Source of the DNA: Paenibacillus hunanensis
Lineage (GTDB): Bacteria; Bacillota; Bacilli; Paenibacillales; Paenibacillaceae
Assembly: GCF_014645615.1 (NCBI RefSeq)
Contig: NZ_BMMB01000021.1
Span: 1-34,241, forward strand
Length of the DNA stretch: 34,241 nucleotides
Direction: 5' to 3'
In this document: in pieces, positions 1 to 7,677 of the stretch
Layout: the number at the start of each line of letters is the position of its first letter
How positions within the stretch are numbered: the stretch's first letter is position 1
The notes under the pieces: generated by a model
Seen by the model: the letters and a program-made list of their open reading frames with translations, nothing else
What the model was told of the DNA's origin: nothing
Databases searched by the model: none
Program-made: the position numbers and the translations under genes

Positions 1-59
1 GCACGAAGCACGAAGCACGAAGCACGAAGCACGAAGCACGAAGCACGAAGCACGAAGCA
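1..59. repeat. Heptanucleotide tandem repeat (GCACGAA)n, cut by window edge
   Basis: Eight exact head-to-tail copies of GCACGAA fill positions 1-56, followed by a partial GCA. The array begins at the first base, so its true length is unknown. It ends 26 bases before the start codon of the next gene, so copy number could alter that gene's upstream region. The unit is 7 bp, so copy changes would shift frame if it were translated. Confidence 0.95.
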
Positions 60-85
60 AATTTATATGAAATGAGGAATGAATA

Positions 86-889
86 ATGATTAAATTTCTT
101 ACAACAACGGGTATACTATGTATTCTGGTAGTGGCGATCCTTCCGCTATATGCTAATTATATTGGCAACGGTGTAACTTCTATTACCGATGCATCCTGGT
201 ATAGACCACTAATGTATACTGGCGCCGCGCTGGTATTTCTCCCATCTCTTCTAGGCACCGTGTTCAGCTTACGTACGATCAAATCCGGTGAAGCAGCAGT
301 TGGCTTAATCCGTCGAGTTCAGCAAACGGGCACTTATGTCAACGAGCAGCCACAGTTGAATATTGAAGTGATGGTGACGCGTCAAGGACAGCAGCCGTAC
401 CCAGCCTCTTTTCAAGCGATTATCCCGCAAACGGCAATCCCACAATTCCAACCAGGTAGTGTAATTCCATTGCTCGTATCCGCTAAACATCCATCCAAGG
501 TCGGACTGGATCGCAATGGACAAGTATCGCAGGAGCAGGTGCAATCCTTGCTGAACGAGCAGATGATTCGTCAGGGGATAGCTCCAGAAATGATGGAGAT
601 CGCTCAGCATGGCGAACAACTTTATGCCAAAGTGCTAGAAGTTGTGCCACTCGGTACCAGCCATCAAGGCAAGCTTCCTTTACAAATGACCTTGAGCGTT
701 ACCACAGCAACAGGAGAGACGCGCACGATCCAAACGAAAAAAGATGTGTTTGAAAGTAGCCTGCCTCAGATCCAGCAGGGTCATATTATTCGTGTCATGT
801 ATTCGGACAAATATCCGAATGATGTTGCTCTCATGCTGCAAACAGGTGAGCAGGATATCCAGCGTGCTTTTGGTGGAACGATAGACTGA
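86..889 (+). CDS. Two-TM membrane protein with duplicated SHOCT/DUF3592-like extracytoplasmic or cytosolic domain; unknown function
   Basis: 267 aa. Start ATG with a GAGG ribosome site about 8 bases upstream. Two hydrophobic segments lie near the N-terminus (about residues 4-23 and 44-62), followed by a soluble part. That part contains two similar units: about residues 72-145 (VGLIRRVQQTGTYVNEQP to the PSKVGLD region) and about residues 178-250 (YAKVLEVVPLGTSHQGKLP to the PNDVALM region). Each runs from a beta strand through a threonine-rich stretch, then a proline/glutamine strand and a V-x-L-M/D ending. I see the duplication directly but do not recognise a named family with certainty. No catalytic motif is visible. 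It is alone on its strand; the next gene converges on it. Confidence 0.8.
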   Translation: MIKFLTTTGILCILVVAILPLYANYIGNGVTSITDASWYRPLMYTGAALVFLPSLLGTVFSLRTIKSGEAAVGLIRRVQQTGTYVNEQPQLNIEVMVTRQGQQPYPASFQAIIPQTAIPQFQPGSVIPLLVSAKHPSKVGLDRNGQVSQEQVQSLLNEQMIRQGIAPEMMEIAQHGEQLYAKVLEVVPLGTSHQGKLPLQMTLSVTTATGETRTIQTKKDVFESSLPQIQQGHIIRVMYSDKYPNDVALMLQTGEQDIQRAFGGTID

Positions 890-1006
890 GTATGGGATAT
901 GGGCTATCGTTCTACTTCCGGTCGCTGTGTGTTGTACCCCTTGCTTTGACCAATCATTTTAGTCATACAAGTGAAATTATTTATCTTAAAATCATATATA
1001 AAACAA

Positions 1007-1055
1007 ATAGCCAGCCTGATCTGAACGGAGCTTCCGTTAGAATGAGGCTGGCTAT
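1007..1055 (-). terminator. Rho-independent terminator of doxX-like gene
   Basis: ATAGCCAGCCT (1007-1017) pairs perfectly with AGGCTGGCTAT (1045-1055). An inner stem AACGGA/TCCGTT lies in the loop. Read on the minus strand, the stem is followed by TTTGTTTTATAT. It lies downstream of the DoxX-type gene. The hexamer array at 1050-1097 grows directly out of one arm of this stem. Confidence 0.8.
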
Positions 1056-1097
1056 GGCTATGGCTATGGCTATGGCTATGGCTATGGCTATGGCTAT
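1050..1097. repeat. Hexanucleotide tandem repeat (GGCTAT)8
   Basis: Eight perfect copies of GGCTAT lie between the stop of the DoxX-type gene (1123) and its terminator. The first copy is itself the outer part of the terminator's stem arm. This looks like a slippage expansion of the stem sequence. The unit is a multiple of 3, which creates a meaningless Met-Ala or Ile-Ala open frame across it. Confidence 0.95.
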
Positions 1098-1122
1098 TAC
1101 TTTTATAACTCGTCTATATTCT

Positions 1123-1650
1123 TTATGCCGCGCTATGCTTGGGTGCACTCGGTGTACCCCCGCCATGCTTAGCCTGACGTTTGAAAATATGGGCTCTCAA
1201 GTAAGGCAGCACCCAGCGATCCAGACCAATTTGACCAGCATTGGCACCAGCAACGACGATGAAGATTTCCATTAGAAGCAGATACGGGTTCGTGCTGATC
1301 GTACCCGAGAACAGGAAGGCAAAGTTCATCACCATACCCATCAGGGCAGCAACGGTAGTAAAGGTACCAAGGATCAAGCCCAGACCAACAAGGAACTCAC
1401 CAACAGGAACCAGAATATTGAACAACCCTACATTAGGAAGAGCAAAGTGTTCAAGGAAGCCTGCCCAAGCTGCTTTTACGACAGGCTTTTCACCTGTGCT
1501 GAGCGAGATGGCATTGGTGAGGAAGCCTGTAGCATCGAAGCCACCCGTCAGCTTGCCCCAGCCCCCATGAATCCATTGAAACCCCACATAGAAACGAAGA
1601 ACGGTTAATAACCACATTGCAATTTTATTTTGTCTGAGCCATGCGTTCAT
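1123..1650 (-). CDS. DoxX family membrane protein
   Basis: 175 aa. The start is preceded by AAGGGGTG. Hydrophobic segments are seen around residues 12-28, 73-95, 98-115 and 122-142. Typical DoxX features are the early RFYVGFQWIHGGWGKL region, the PVGEFLVGLGLILG stretch after a soluble loop, and a charged C-terminal tail (RAHIFKRQAKHGGG). DoxX proteins are four-helix membrane proteins tied to quinone or thiol redox stress; the Bacillus relative CatD works with a catechol dioxygenase. No dioxygenase gene is adjacent here. The C-terminal tail of about 25 residues after the last helix is rich in H, K, P and G. Confidence 0.88.
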   Translation of the reverse strand: MNAWLRQNKIAMWLLTVLRFYVGFQWIHGGWGKLTGGFDATGFLTNAISLSTGEKPVVKAAWAGFLEHFALPNVGLFNILVPVGEFLVGLGLILGTFTTVAALMGMVMNFAFLFSGTISTNPYLLLMEIFIVVAGANAGQIGLDRWVLPYLRAHIFKRQAKHGGGTPSAPKHSAA

Positions 1651-2359
1651 GATTCATACACCCCTTATTTATTTGTGATGATCATCTCTTTCATGGCTTT
1701 AGTTTAAAACATGACTAAAATTTAATATGTAACAAAAATCACAATCATGCTTATTTTTTAATATTTTTATGTTAAGTCGTTTGAAGGCGTAATATTTTAC
1801 ATATTCTTGCTAGAAATATGCTAAATATGGTTCCGCTGGTAGATCGGCTATGTATATAATGGGCTTATTATAGGTAGCATGATCGGCCAGATGACGTTCG
1901 ATCTTTCTAGCTTGTTCGATTTTCAAAACGATGCCTTATTGACGTATACCATAACTACTAGCTACCTATGGATACTTACATAATGAAAAATGACACCAAG
2001 TCTCTATCATAAAGTAAATAGATGCGCCGAGCCTGCACACAGTAGAAGTGCGAAGCAACTGTAGCTCAAGCTGTATCTCTATTGTCGATAACGTGCAGTC
2101 TATACATGAGACACAACCATAATTCAATCTCATCGGTTACAGATTCATTTAAGCTTGCTATGTCACATTAGATTCAGAATTGAAATGCATATTCACTCCA
2201 TTCTGTCCATGATCTCTATTCATGCGTCGTTCATCTAGCTTTGCTACGCTGGATAGACCGTGCTGAATCGTATGGGCGGCTTGATATCATCTAAGGATAG
2301 GTGAGAGCGGAGTGAATACAGGCATCTCGGTTCTGTTATTCAAGGAGGAATCCATCAAT
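1651..2359. other. Intergenic region, about 700 bases
   Basis: AT-rich region between divergently transcribed doxX (minus) and the DUF3048 gene (plus). No convincing open frame. The only regulatory-looking signal is an interrupted palindrome, TTTAGT-N10-ACTAAA at 1698-1719, about 50 bases upstream of doxX. No clear -35/-10 pair could be assigned for either gene. Confidence 0.6.
1698..1719. promoter_or_regulatory. Possible operator upstream of doxX-like gene (TTTAGT-N10-ACTAAA)
   Basis: Interrupted inverted repeat with 6-base arms and a 10-base spacer. Seen directly. Its position fits a repressor site for the DoxX gene. A tie to HxlR/MarR quinone or thiol sensors, which control the CatD-type DoxX gene in Bacillus, is inference only. 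Confidence 0.3.
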
Positions 2360-3685
2360 TTGTCGCTGATCTCAAAAAAGTTTCGCTGGTGTATGCCCAT
2401 TCTGATCGCCACTGCACTTACTGCTTGCCAGTCTGATGAAGCTACTGTACCTGCTCCACCTTCCGTATCTATACCCGAATCAACGCTGCAACCAGAAGCT
2501 GTACCCGAGGAAACAGTGAAGCAGCCTGCTTACACGGCACCATTGACCGGACTTGAAGTGAAGCAGCCAGATACTTCACGCCCGATTGCAGTAATGATCA
2601 ACAATGCGCCTGCCGCTCGCCCACAATCTGGATTGTCGCAGGCAGATATGGTGTATGAGGTGCTAGCCGAAGGCGGAATTACGCGTCTGGTCGCAGTCTA
2701 TCAGAGCTATCATGGAGATGTAACGATCGGGCCTGTACGCAGCATTCGTCCTTATTTGATTGGGATTGGAGATTCCTTGCATGCACTTCTAGTCCATGCA
2801 GGTGGTAGTACAGATGCGTACGCGATTCTACAGGGTGGCGGACGAGAGCATCTGGATGAGATTACGAATGCAAGCGCACCATTCTGGCGCGATTCCAGTC
2901 GTAAGGCTCCGCACAATTTGTATACAAACGAGGTGAAGCTGCGTGAAGCAGCTGCGAAAAAAGGCTACGAGGAGACGGTTACGATTCCTGCCTTTCCTTT
3001 TCTAGCTGCATCATCAGAAAATAACCGAGCGACAGGCTCTAGTGGCGAAAGCACAGATGCTCCAGCGACCAATGAAACGAGCGGAGACACGACAACGGAT
3101 GCAACAGAAACAACCGCAAGTGGACATGAAGCTTCTTCACAGACTTCATCAGCTCATACGACTGCAACAGCGACAGCCTCTACTTCGACCGATCACGAAT
3201 CTACATCGGCGACCGAATCAAGCAACTCATCTTCGTCCGCTTCAGATCCAGCAGCATCAGAGACATCATTGGAAAAGGCGAATACGATTGAACTTCGTTT
3301 TTTACTGCAAAGCTACAAGGTCGGTTATATCTACAATGCTACGACAGGTCTATACACCCGTCAGATAAACGGGAAAGATCATATCGATCTGAACAATAAA
3401 AAGCCGCTCACCGCTGCCAATGTGATCGTGCTAGAAGGCAACTACCGCGTGCTGGATGATATTGGACGACTCAGTCTGAATCTGAATGCTGGCGGCGAGG
3501 CAGTATTGTTCCAGCAGGGCAAGGTCGTTCGCGGTGAATGGAAGCATAGCAAGGATGATGCAATCCGCTTTTATAGCGAGGGTAAGGAGGTACCGCTGGT
3601 AGCTGGAACGACCTACTATAACATCGTACCGAACACACCTTCCTTTAACGATCACCTGACGATTGACGGAGAAAAATGGGACTAA
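2360..3685 (+). CDS. DUF3048 (YerB-like) lipoprotein with long Ser/Thr/Ala-rich insert
   Basis: 441 aa from TTG at 2360. This start has a full AAGGAGG site (2342-2348) and yields a clean lipoprotein signal: basic MSLISKKFRW, then a hydrophobic stretch, then lipobox LTAC with Cys23. An upstream in-frame GTG at 2312 would put 16 extra residues before the signal and lacks such a site. The N-terminal DUF3048 domain runs from about TAPLTGLEV through RPIAVMINNAPAARPQSGL to the FWRDSSRKAPHNLYT region. The C-terminal DUF3048 part starts near TIELRFLLQSYKVGY. About 90 residues of S/T/A/E low-complexity sequence (codons 3007-3280) separate them. Function of the family is unknown; it should be anchored on the outer face of the membrane. 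Confidence 0.88.
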   Translation: MSLISKKFRWCMPILIATALTACQSDEATVPAPPSVSIPESTLQPEAVPEETVKQPAYTAPLTGLEVKQPDTSRPIAVMINNAPAARPQSGLSQADMVYEVLAEGGITRLVAVYQSYHGDVTIGPVRSIRPYLIGIGDSLHALLVHAGGSTDAYAILQGGGREHLDEITNASAPFWRDSSRKAPHNLYTNEVKLREAAAKKGYEETVTIPAFPFLAASSENNRATGSSGESTDAPATNETSGDTTTDATETTASGHEASSQTSSAHTTATATASTSTDHESTSATESSNSSSSASDPAASETSLEKANTIELRFLLQSYKVGYIYNATTGLYTRQINGKDHIDLNNKKPLTAANVIVLEGNYRVLDDIGRLSLNLNAGGEAVLFQQGKVVRGEWKHSKDDAIRFYSEGKEVPLVAGTTYYNIVPNTPSFNDHLTIDGEKWD

Positions 3686-3783
3686 TTTGGGTATGAAAAC
3701 CATTTTCTGGTGTAATAGGTAGCATAGAGACCGGGTTTGTATGAATTTTGTGTGAGAAATGTGAATCATTTAATAAGCTATTC

Positions 3784-3829
3784 TTTACAAACTAGTACCC
3801 TGATTGATAAGATAACAAGGGTTGTTATC
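3784..3829 (+). promoter_or_regulatory. Candidate promoter with palindrome before DUF47 gene
   Basis: TTTACA (3784-3789) and TAAGAT (3808-3813) are 18 bases apart. A perfect palindrome, GATAACAA-GGG-TTGTTATC (3811-3829), begins inside the -10 element and covers the expected start point. It could be a repressor site or a 5'-end hairpin. It does not look like tandem Pho boxes. Confidence 0.45.
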
Positions 3830-3899
3830 AACGCCAGATTTGTGTTTAAAATGCATTTGTCGACAATATTCGGCACAATTGTGAAAAGGGGTTAGAGAA

Positions 3900-4514
3900 A
3901 TGCGTATTAAAAAGAAGGATATCTTTTTTGAGACGCTGGAGAATATGGCGGATACGATCGTACAGGCCGCAGATTACTTCGCTGAACAAATTGCGAGCCT
4001 GCAAGATATTCCACAATTCACCAAAACGATGAAAGACTATGAAAATAAGTGTGATTCGTACACGCATACGATCATCACTGAATTGAATAAAACGTTCATC
4101 ACACCGCTGGAACGCGATGATATTATGGATCTGACCACAACAATGGATGATGTGATGGATGGTATGGAAGCTTGTGCTTCTCGTTTTGATATGTACCACC
4201 TGAGCACACCGGACAAGCATATTATCAAATTTGCTTCGATCCTGCGCGAATGTGCTTTTGAAATTCATAAAGCGATTCACCTGCTATCCCAGAAAAAGCT
4301 GCTGGCGATCCGTGAGCACACGATTCGTCTGAACGATCTGGAAAATCAAGGCGACGACCTGATGCGCGACTGTATTAGAGAGCTGTTCGCTACCGTAAAA
4401 GACCCGATCGAGCTGATCAAACGTAAAGAAATCTACGAACGTCTGGAGTCCACAACGGATGCCTGCGAAGACGTAGCCAATATGCTAGAATCCATCATCA
4501 TGAGCAACTCCTGA
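3900..4514 (+). CDS. DUF47 PhoU-like protein, Pit accessory
   Basis: 204 aa, all-helical, no membrane segment. ATG start preceded by AAAAGGGG. The ends show DUF47 hallmarks: a DIFFETLENMADTIVQAADYF opening, the ERDDIMDLTTTMDDVMDGME acidic helix, and the closing KRKEIYERLESTTDACEDVAN stretch. The acidic E/D-xxx-D motifs resemble PhoU metal-binding helices. In Firmicutes this family is nearly always encoded next to a Pit phosphate transporter, as here (pit begins 235 bases later). It probably modulates Pit. A hairpin with a T-tail in between suggests pit is only partly co-transcribed. Confidence 0.9.
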   Translation: MRIKKKDIFFETLENMADTIVQAADYFAEQIASLQDIPQFTKTMKDYENKCDSYTHTIITELNKTFITPLERDDIMDLTTTMDDVMDGMEACASRFDMYHLSTPDKHIIKFASILRECAFEIHKAIHLLSQKKLLAIREHTIRLNDLENQGDDLMRDCIRELFATVKDPIELIKRKEIYERLESTTDACEDVANMLESIIMSNS

Positions 4515-4525
4515 TTATGGATAGA

Positions 4526-4564
4526 AAACCGAACCGACATGTGCAAGGCTGGTTCGTTTTTCTT
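4526..4564 (+). terminator. Terminator after DUF47 gene
   Basis: CGAACC (4530-4535) pairs with GGTTCG (4551-4556), extended by the A-run before and the T-run after, and followed by TTTTTCTTTT. The stem is modest, so read-through into pit is plausible. Confidence 0.6.
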
Positions 4565-4696
4565 TTGCCGTCAGAGCGTCATTCGATGATTGCGATGCGC
4601 TAACTATGCGAATGATTGTTGCAGTTTAGCCAATAGTACCTAATTTATCATTAACAGAAGCTGATGATTTTGCAGCATGCAAAGTCTCACGATATT

Positions 4697-4749
4697 AAGG
4701 AGGTAGTGTCATCCGGGCCTGCAGGAGTGGAGGAATCACCGGATGATGA
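4697..4749 (+). promoter_or_regulatory. SD-hairpin-start arrangement in pit leader
   Basis: A perfect AAGGAGGT (4697-4704) lies 45 bases from the pit start, too far for normal use. In between, TCATCCGG (4709-4716) pairs with CCGGATGA (4739-4746), 8 bp with GC-rich closure on the loop side. Folding removes 38 bases and leaves 7 bases between SD and ATG, the ideal distance. The 22-base loop holds a second SD-like GGAGTGGAGG, which would serve if the hairpin opened, although it is about 17 bases from ATG. Confidence 0.55.
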
Positions 4750-5757
4750 ATGATTATGGTAGAAACCTCATTACTGGTGCTCGGTATCGTCGTATTTCTG
4801 GCGCTGGCATTTGACTTTATCAATGGTTTCCATGATACAGCGAATGCGATTGCCACATCCGTATCGACTCGAGCCTTGCCACCGCGTACCGCAATTCTGA
4901 TGGCAGCCATTATGAACTTTGTTGGTGCGATCACATTTACTGGTGTTGCGAAGACGATCGGGGGAAGCGTTGCCGATCCAGCGAAGCTGGATAACGGGAT
5001 CGAGATTGTTATCGCTACATTGATTGCAGCTATTATCTGGAACCTGGCAACCTGGTGGTTCGGTATTCCGTCTTCGTCCTCGCATGCACTGATTGGTGCA
5101 CTCGCAGGTGCGGTACTGGTCGGCGCAGGCTCTGGCTCCGTAAACTGGAGCGGCTTTGGTAAGATCGTCGAAGGTCTGCTGCTGTCGCCACTGATTGCCT
5201 TTGTTGTCGGTTTTATCGTCATGCATATTTTGAAATGGATTTTTGCGAAGCGTAGTCCGCATAGCGTCAACAAAGGCTTCCGTACGATGCAGATTCTGAC
5301 TGCGGCATTGCAGTCGTTCTCCCACGGTACGAACGATGCACAGAAGGCGATGGGGATTATTACCTTCGCACTCGTCGCTGCGGGTGTACAGGATAATCTG
5401 GATGTTCCGCTATGGGTAAAAATCTCCGCTGCGACTGCGATGGCACTCGGTACATCGGTCGGTGGCTGGAAAATCATCAAGACGATGGGTACGAAGATTT
5501 TCAAAATCGAGCCGATCAACGGCTTCGCAGCTGATGCAACATCAGCAACGGTTATTTTTACAGCAACACTGACACACCTGCCTGTAAGTACAACGCACGC
5601 TGTCACTTCGGCGATTCTTGGTGTCGGCGCAGCTAAACGTTTCCGTGAGGTAAAATGGGGACTGGCTGGACGAATCGTTATCGCATGGGTAATTACGATC
5701 CCAGTTGCGGCATTGCTGTCAGGTATCATTTATAAATTACTGTTCGATCTGTTCTAA
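4750..5757 (+). CDS. pit: Inorganic phosphate transporter, Pit family
   Basis: 335 aa, hydrophobic throughout, about ten membrane helices. Both Pit/PHO4 signature halves are present: GFHDTANAIATSVSTRAL near residues 24-41 and the second-half match SHGTNDAQKAMGI around H192. PSSSSHALIGA and PVSTTHAVTSAI repeat the same inverted-half motif. Pit proteins import metal-phosphate complexes with protons at low affinity. An in-frame TGA at 4747 fixes the start at ATG 4750 (or the ATG two codons on). It pairs with the DUF47 gene upstream. Its leader has an unusual SD-hairpin arrangement. Confidence 0.95.
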   Translation: MIMVETSLLVLGIVVFLALAFDFINGFHDTANAIATSVSTRALPPRTAILMAAIMNFVGAITFTGVAKTIGGSVADPAKLDNGIEIVIATLIAAIIWNLATWWFGIPSSSSHALIGALAGAVLVGAGSGSVNWSGFGKIVEGLLLSPLIAFVVGFIVMHILKWIFAKRSPHSVNKGFRTMQILTAALQSFSHGTNDAQKAMGIITFALVAAGVQDNLDVPLWVKISAATAMALGTSVGGWKIIKTMGTKIFKIEPINGFAADATSATVIFTATLTHLPVSTTHAVTSAILGVGAAKRFREVKWGLAGRIVIAWVITIPVAALLSGIIYKLLFDLF

Positions 5758-5915
5758 GATTAGGCTAAAAGTAGGCGTATGAGCATGCTTGTACGGCATG
5801 ACCTGTGGGATCGAAACGGAAAGGAGCGAAAGCCGCTCTGTCATTTCTGTTCATCCTAACAGTCGTCGACTAACGCAAGCTCGCTCCTACACTCCGAACT
5901 CCAATAAGCTCGTTT

Positions 5916-5944
5916 CCGCCGTTGCAGCATGACGGCGGTTTTTT
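5916..5944 (+). terminator. Terminator after pit
   Basis: CCGCCGT (5916-5922) pairs with ACGGCGG (5932-5938), followed by TTTTTT. Strong classical terminator, 160 bases after the pit stop. Confidence 0.88.
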
Positions 5945-6047
5945 ATGTCTTTTTTATCCTACTCCGAATTCGATTCGGCTCGTTCATGTATGATATACTC
6001 GCGACAGATTCATCAAGCAACATCTCACGGAAAAGAGGGCGAAGCCG

Positions 6048-7010
6048 TTGATACGTATACTCGGCATCACAGCAGAACACGAAATTGTAGAAAATGTACC
6101 CCTGGAAGCTGTCCATTCGGATCAATATAGCTGGTGCTGGGTCGATTTTAACCAGCCTACGGCGAAGGAAGACGAGCTGCTCAGTAGCTTTTTTCATTTT
6201 CATCCTCTAGCAATCGAGGATTGTATGCATCTATTGCAACGTCCCAAAATGGATTACTATGGCGATACCCAGTTTCTCGTATTACATACGGTGAAGCGAG
6301 ACACGCTGAATGCCGAAGAGGTCGATCTGTTCGTCAATGATCGCCTGCTCGTCTCTTATCATTCCCAGCAGCAGCGCGAGGTGGATAACGCATGGGAACG
6401 TGTACTCAGCTATCGCACAACCAAGCGCCCTGTCTGGATGAGAGGCCCAATCGCAGCCGCTTACCTGATCATCGATAAGATCGTCGATGAATACTTCCCC
6501 TGCGTCTTCGATATTGAGGATGAGCTGGACACATTGGAAAAGCTGGGTCCCAACGAAGCGGTCGATGAGCTGCTCAATCAGGTATTCGCCCTGCGTTCAC
6601 GCCTGCTCAAGCTGCGCCGGACGATCATCCCGATGCGTGACCTGATGTACCGCGTCATCAATTCGCAGCATATCCAGCAGATCGACGAGCATCATTCCTA
6701 CTTTGGCGATATCTATGATCATCTGCTCAAGCTATCCGACATGATCGAGTCCGATCGCGAAATGACATCCGATCTGCGTGACAGCTACATCTCACTCAAC
6801 TCCAATCGCATGAACGGCATTATGAAAACACTAACCGTTATCACCACCGTCTTCATGCCCCTCACCCTGATCGCAGGCATCTACGGTATGAACTTTGAAA
6901 ATATGCCTGAATTGCATTGGAAATATGGTTACTTTGGTGTACTTGGTCTCATGGTGGTACTCGGTGCTGGTATGATGCTCTTATTTACTAAGCGTGGTTG
7001 GTTTAAGTAA
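6048..7010 (+). CDS. corA: CorA family magnesium/divalent-cation transporter
   Basis: 320 aa from TTG at 6048, with GAGGG about 9 bases upstream. The N-terminal two thirds form the cytosolic domain, with long helices (e.g. the ELDTLEKLGPNEAVDELLNQ region and RLLKLRRTIIPMRDLM). Two C-terminal helices follow: one ending in the pore signature YGMNFENMPE (GMN at residues 280-282), then YFGVLGLMVVLGAGMMLLF. The tail KRGWFK is basic, as in CorA. These proteins form pentameric Mg2+ channels in the membrane. It stands alone between the pit terminator and a long gene-poor region. Confidence 0.95.
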   Translation: MIRILGITAEHEIVENVPLEAVHSDQYSWCWVDFNQPTAKEDELLSSFFHFHPLAIEDCMHLLQRPKMDYYGDTQFLVLHTVKRDTLNAEEVDLFVNDRLLVSYHSQQQREVDNAWERVLSYRTTKRPVWMRGPIAAAYLIIDKIVDEYFPCVFDIEDELDTLEKLGPNEAVDELLNQVFALRSRLLKLRRTIIPMRDLMYRVINSQHIQQIDEHHSYFGDIYDHLLKLSDMIESDREMTSDLRDSYISLNSNRMNGIMKTLTVITTVFMPLTLIAGIYGMNFENMPELHWKYGYFGVLGLMVVLGAGMMLLFTKRGWFK

Positions 7011-7139
7011 GCTGGGCTGGTGTTCATTGGGTTTTGCTTATTTAACGAGTACGCGCAAAGGATGCTAGCAATGCAAAGGCAGAATCCTTAGAAGAAACGT
7101 AATATGTACAGAATTGTGTTAGGTTGCTGCATCCACTCC

Positions 7140-7246
7140 GGTAAGGAATAAGGGAACGGACTCCGATATCGCACAGGAATCTACGAAGTAGGATCAAGTT
7201 GTAGATTCCCGTGCTCAAAAGTCGTCCTTTTCCCTTATCTCCTTCC
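7140..7246 (+). repeat. 107-nt palindromic hairpin element, copy 1
   Basis: Inner stem: GCACAGGAATCTAC (7171-7184) pairs with GTAGATTCCCGTGC (7201-7214), one mismatch, around the loop GAAGTAGGATCAAGTT. Outer arms: AAGGAATAAGGGAA (from 7143) against TTTTCCCTTATCTCCTT (to 7244). The element aligns along its full length with the reverse complement of copy 2, at roughly three quarters identity. Differences in the inner stem are partly compensatory. Confidence 0.75.
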
Positions 7247-7570
7247 CTCCGTTGCGTGCATCTGAATTAGTACGAATTTATCATACTGCGCTAGGTAGTA
7301 TATGCTGTGATCTTGAAGTTAACTTCTTATATCATATGTCATTAAGGAACGGGCACCATAATGTATGTACGTCAATGCTACCATGTTTGAATTTATTTTG
7401 ATTCAACATAAAATTAACGAAATGCCAACGTATGTATTAAGAAGTCCAGCTTAACGTGAGTAGGTATATAGGACATAAAAGCAGTATTTATATAAATGAA
7501 AGTAGTAATAGATAAGAAGATGCTGATCCTCCATGTTATAAATACGTATGTAGCATTAGCACAGAGCGAG

Positions 7571-7677
7571 GGCAAGGAAATAAGGTGAAAGGACGATTTT
7601 GGAGCCCAGAAATCTACATTTTATCCTACTCGATAGATTTCTGGGCTCCACCTGAGGACGTCATCTTATTCCTTGCC
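7571..7677 (-). repeat. 107-nt palindromic hairpin element, copy 2 (inverted)
   Basis: Inner stem of 17 bp without mismatch: TGGAGCCCAGAAATCTA (7600-7616) pairs with 7634-7650. Outer arms: GGCAAGGAAATAAG (7571-7584) against CTTATTCCTTGCC (7665-7677), one bulged base. Same length and architecture as copy 1 but in opposite orientation, judged by the asymmetric loop (GTAGGAT motif). Confidence 0.8.

Noticed and set aside
892..1275. Open frame with a Met-Ala repeat
   Set aside because: Produced by the GGCTAT array, overlaps the terminator and the end of the DoxX gene, no ribosome site.
3784..3813. Pho box before the DUF47-pit unit
   Set aside because: Only one TTTACA-like hexamer; the spaced tandem repeats needed for PhoP binding are missing.
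4695..5729. Long (344 codon) minus-strand frame opposite pit
   Set aside because: Exact antisense of a clear Pit gene; composition reflects codon bias of the other strand.
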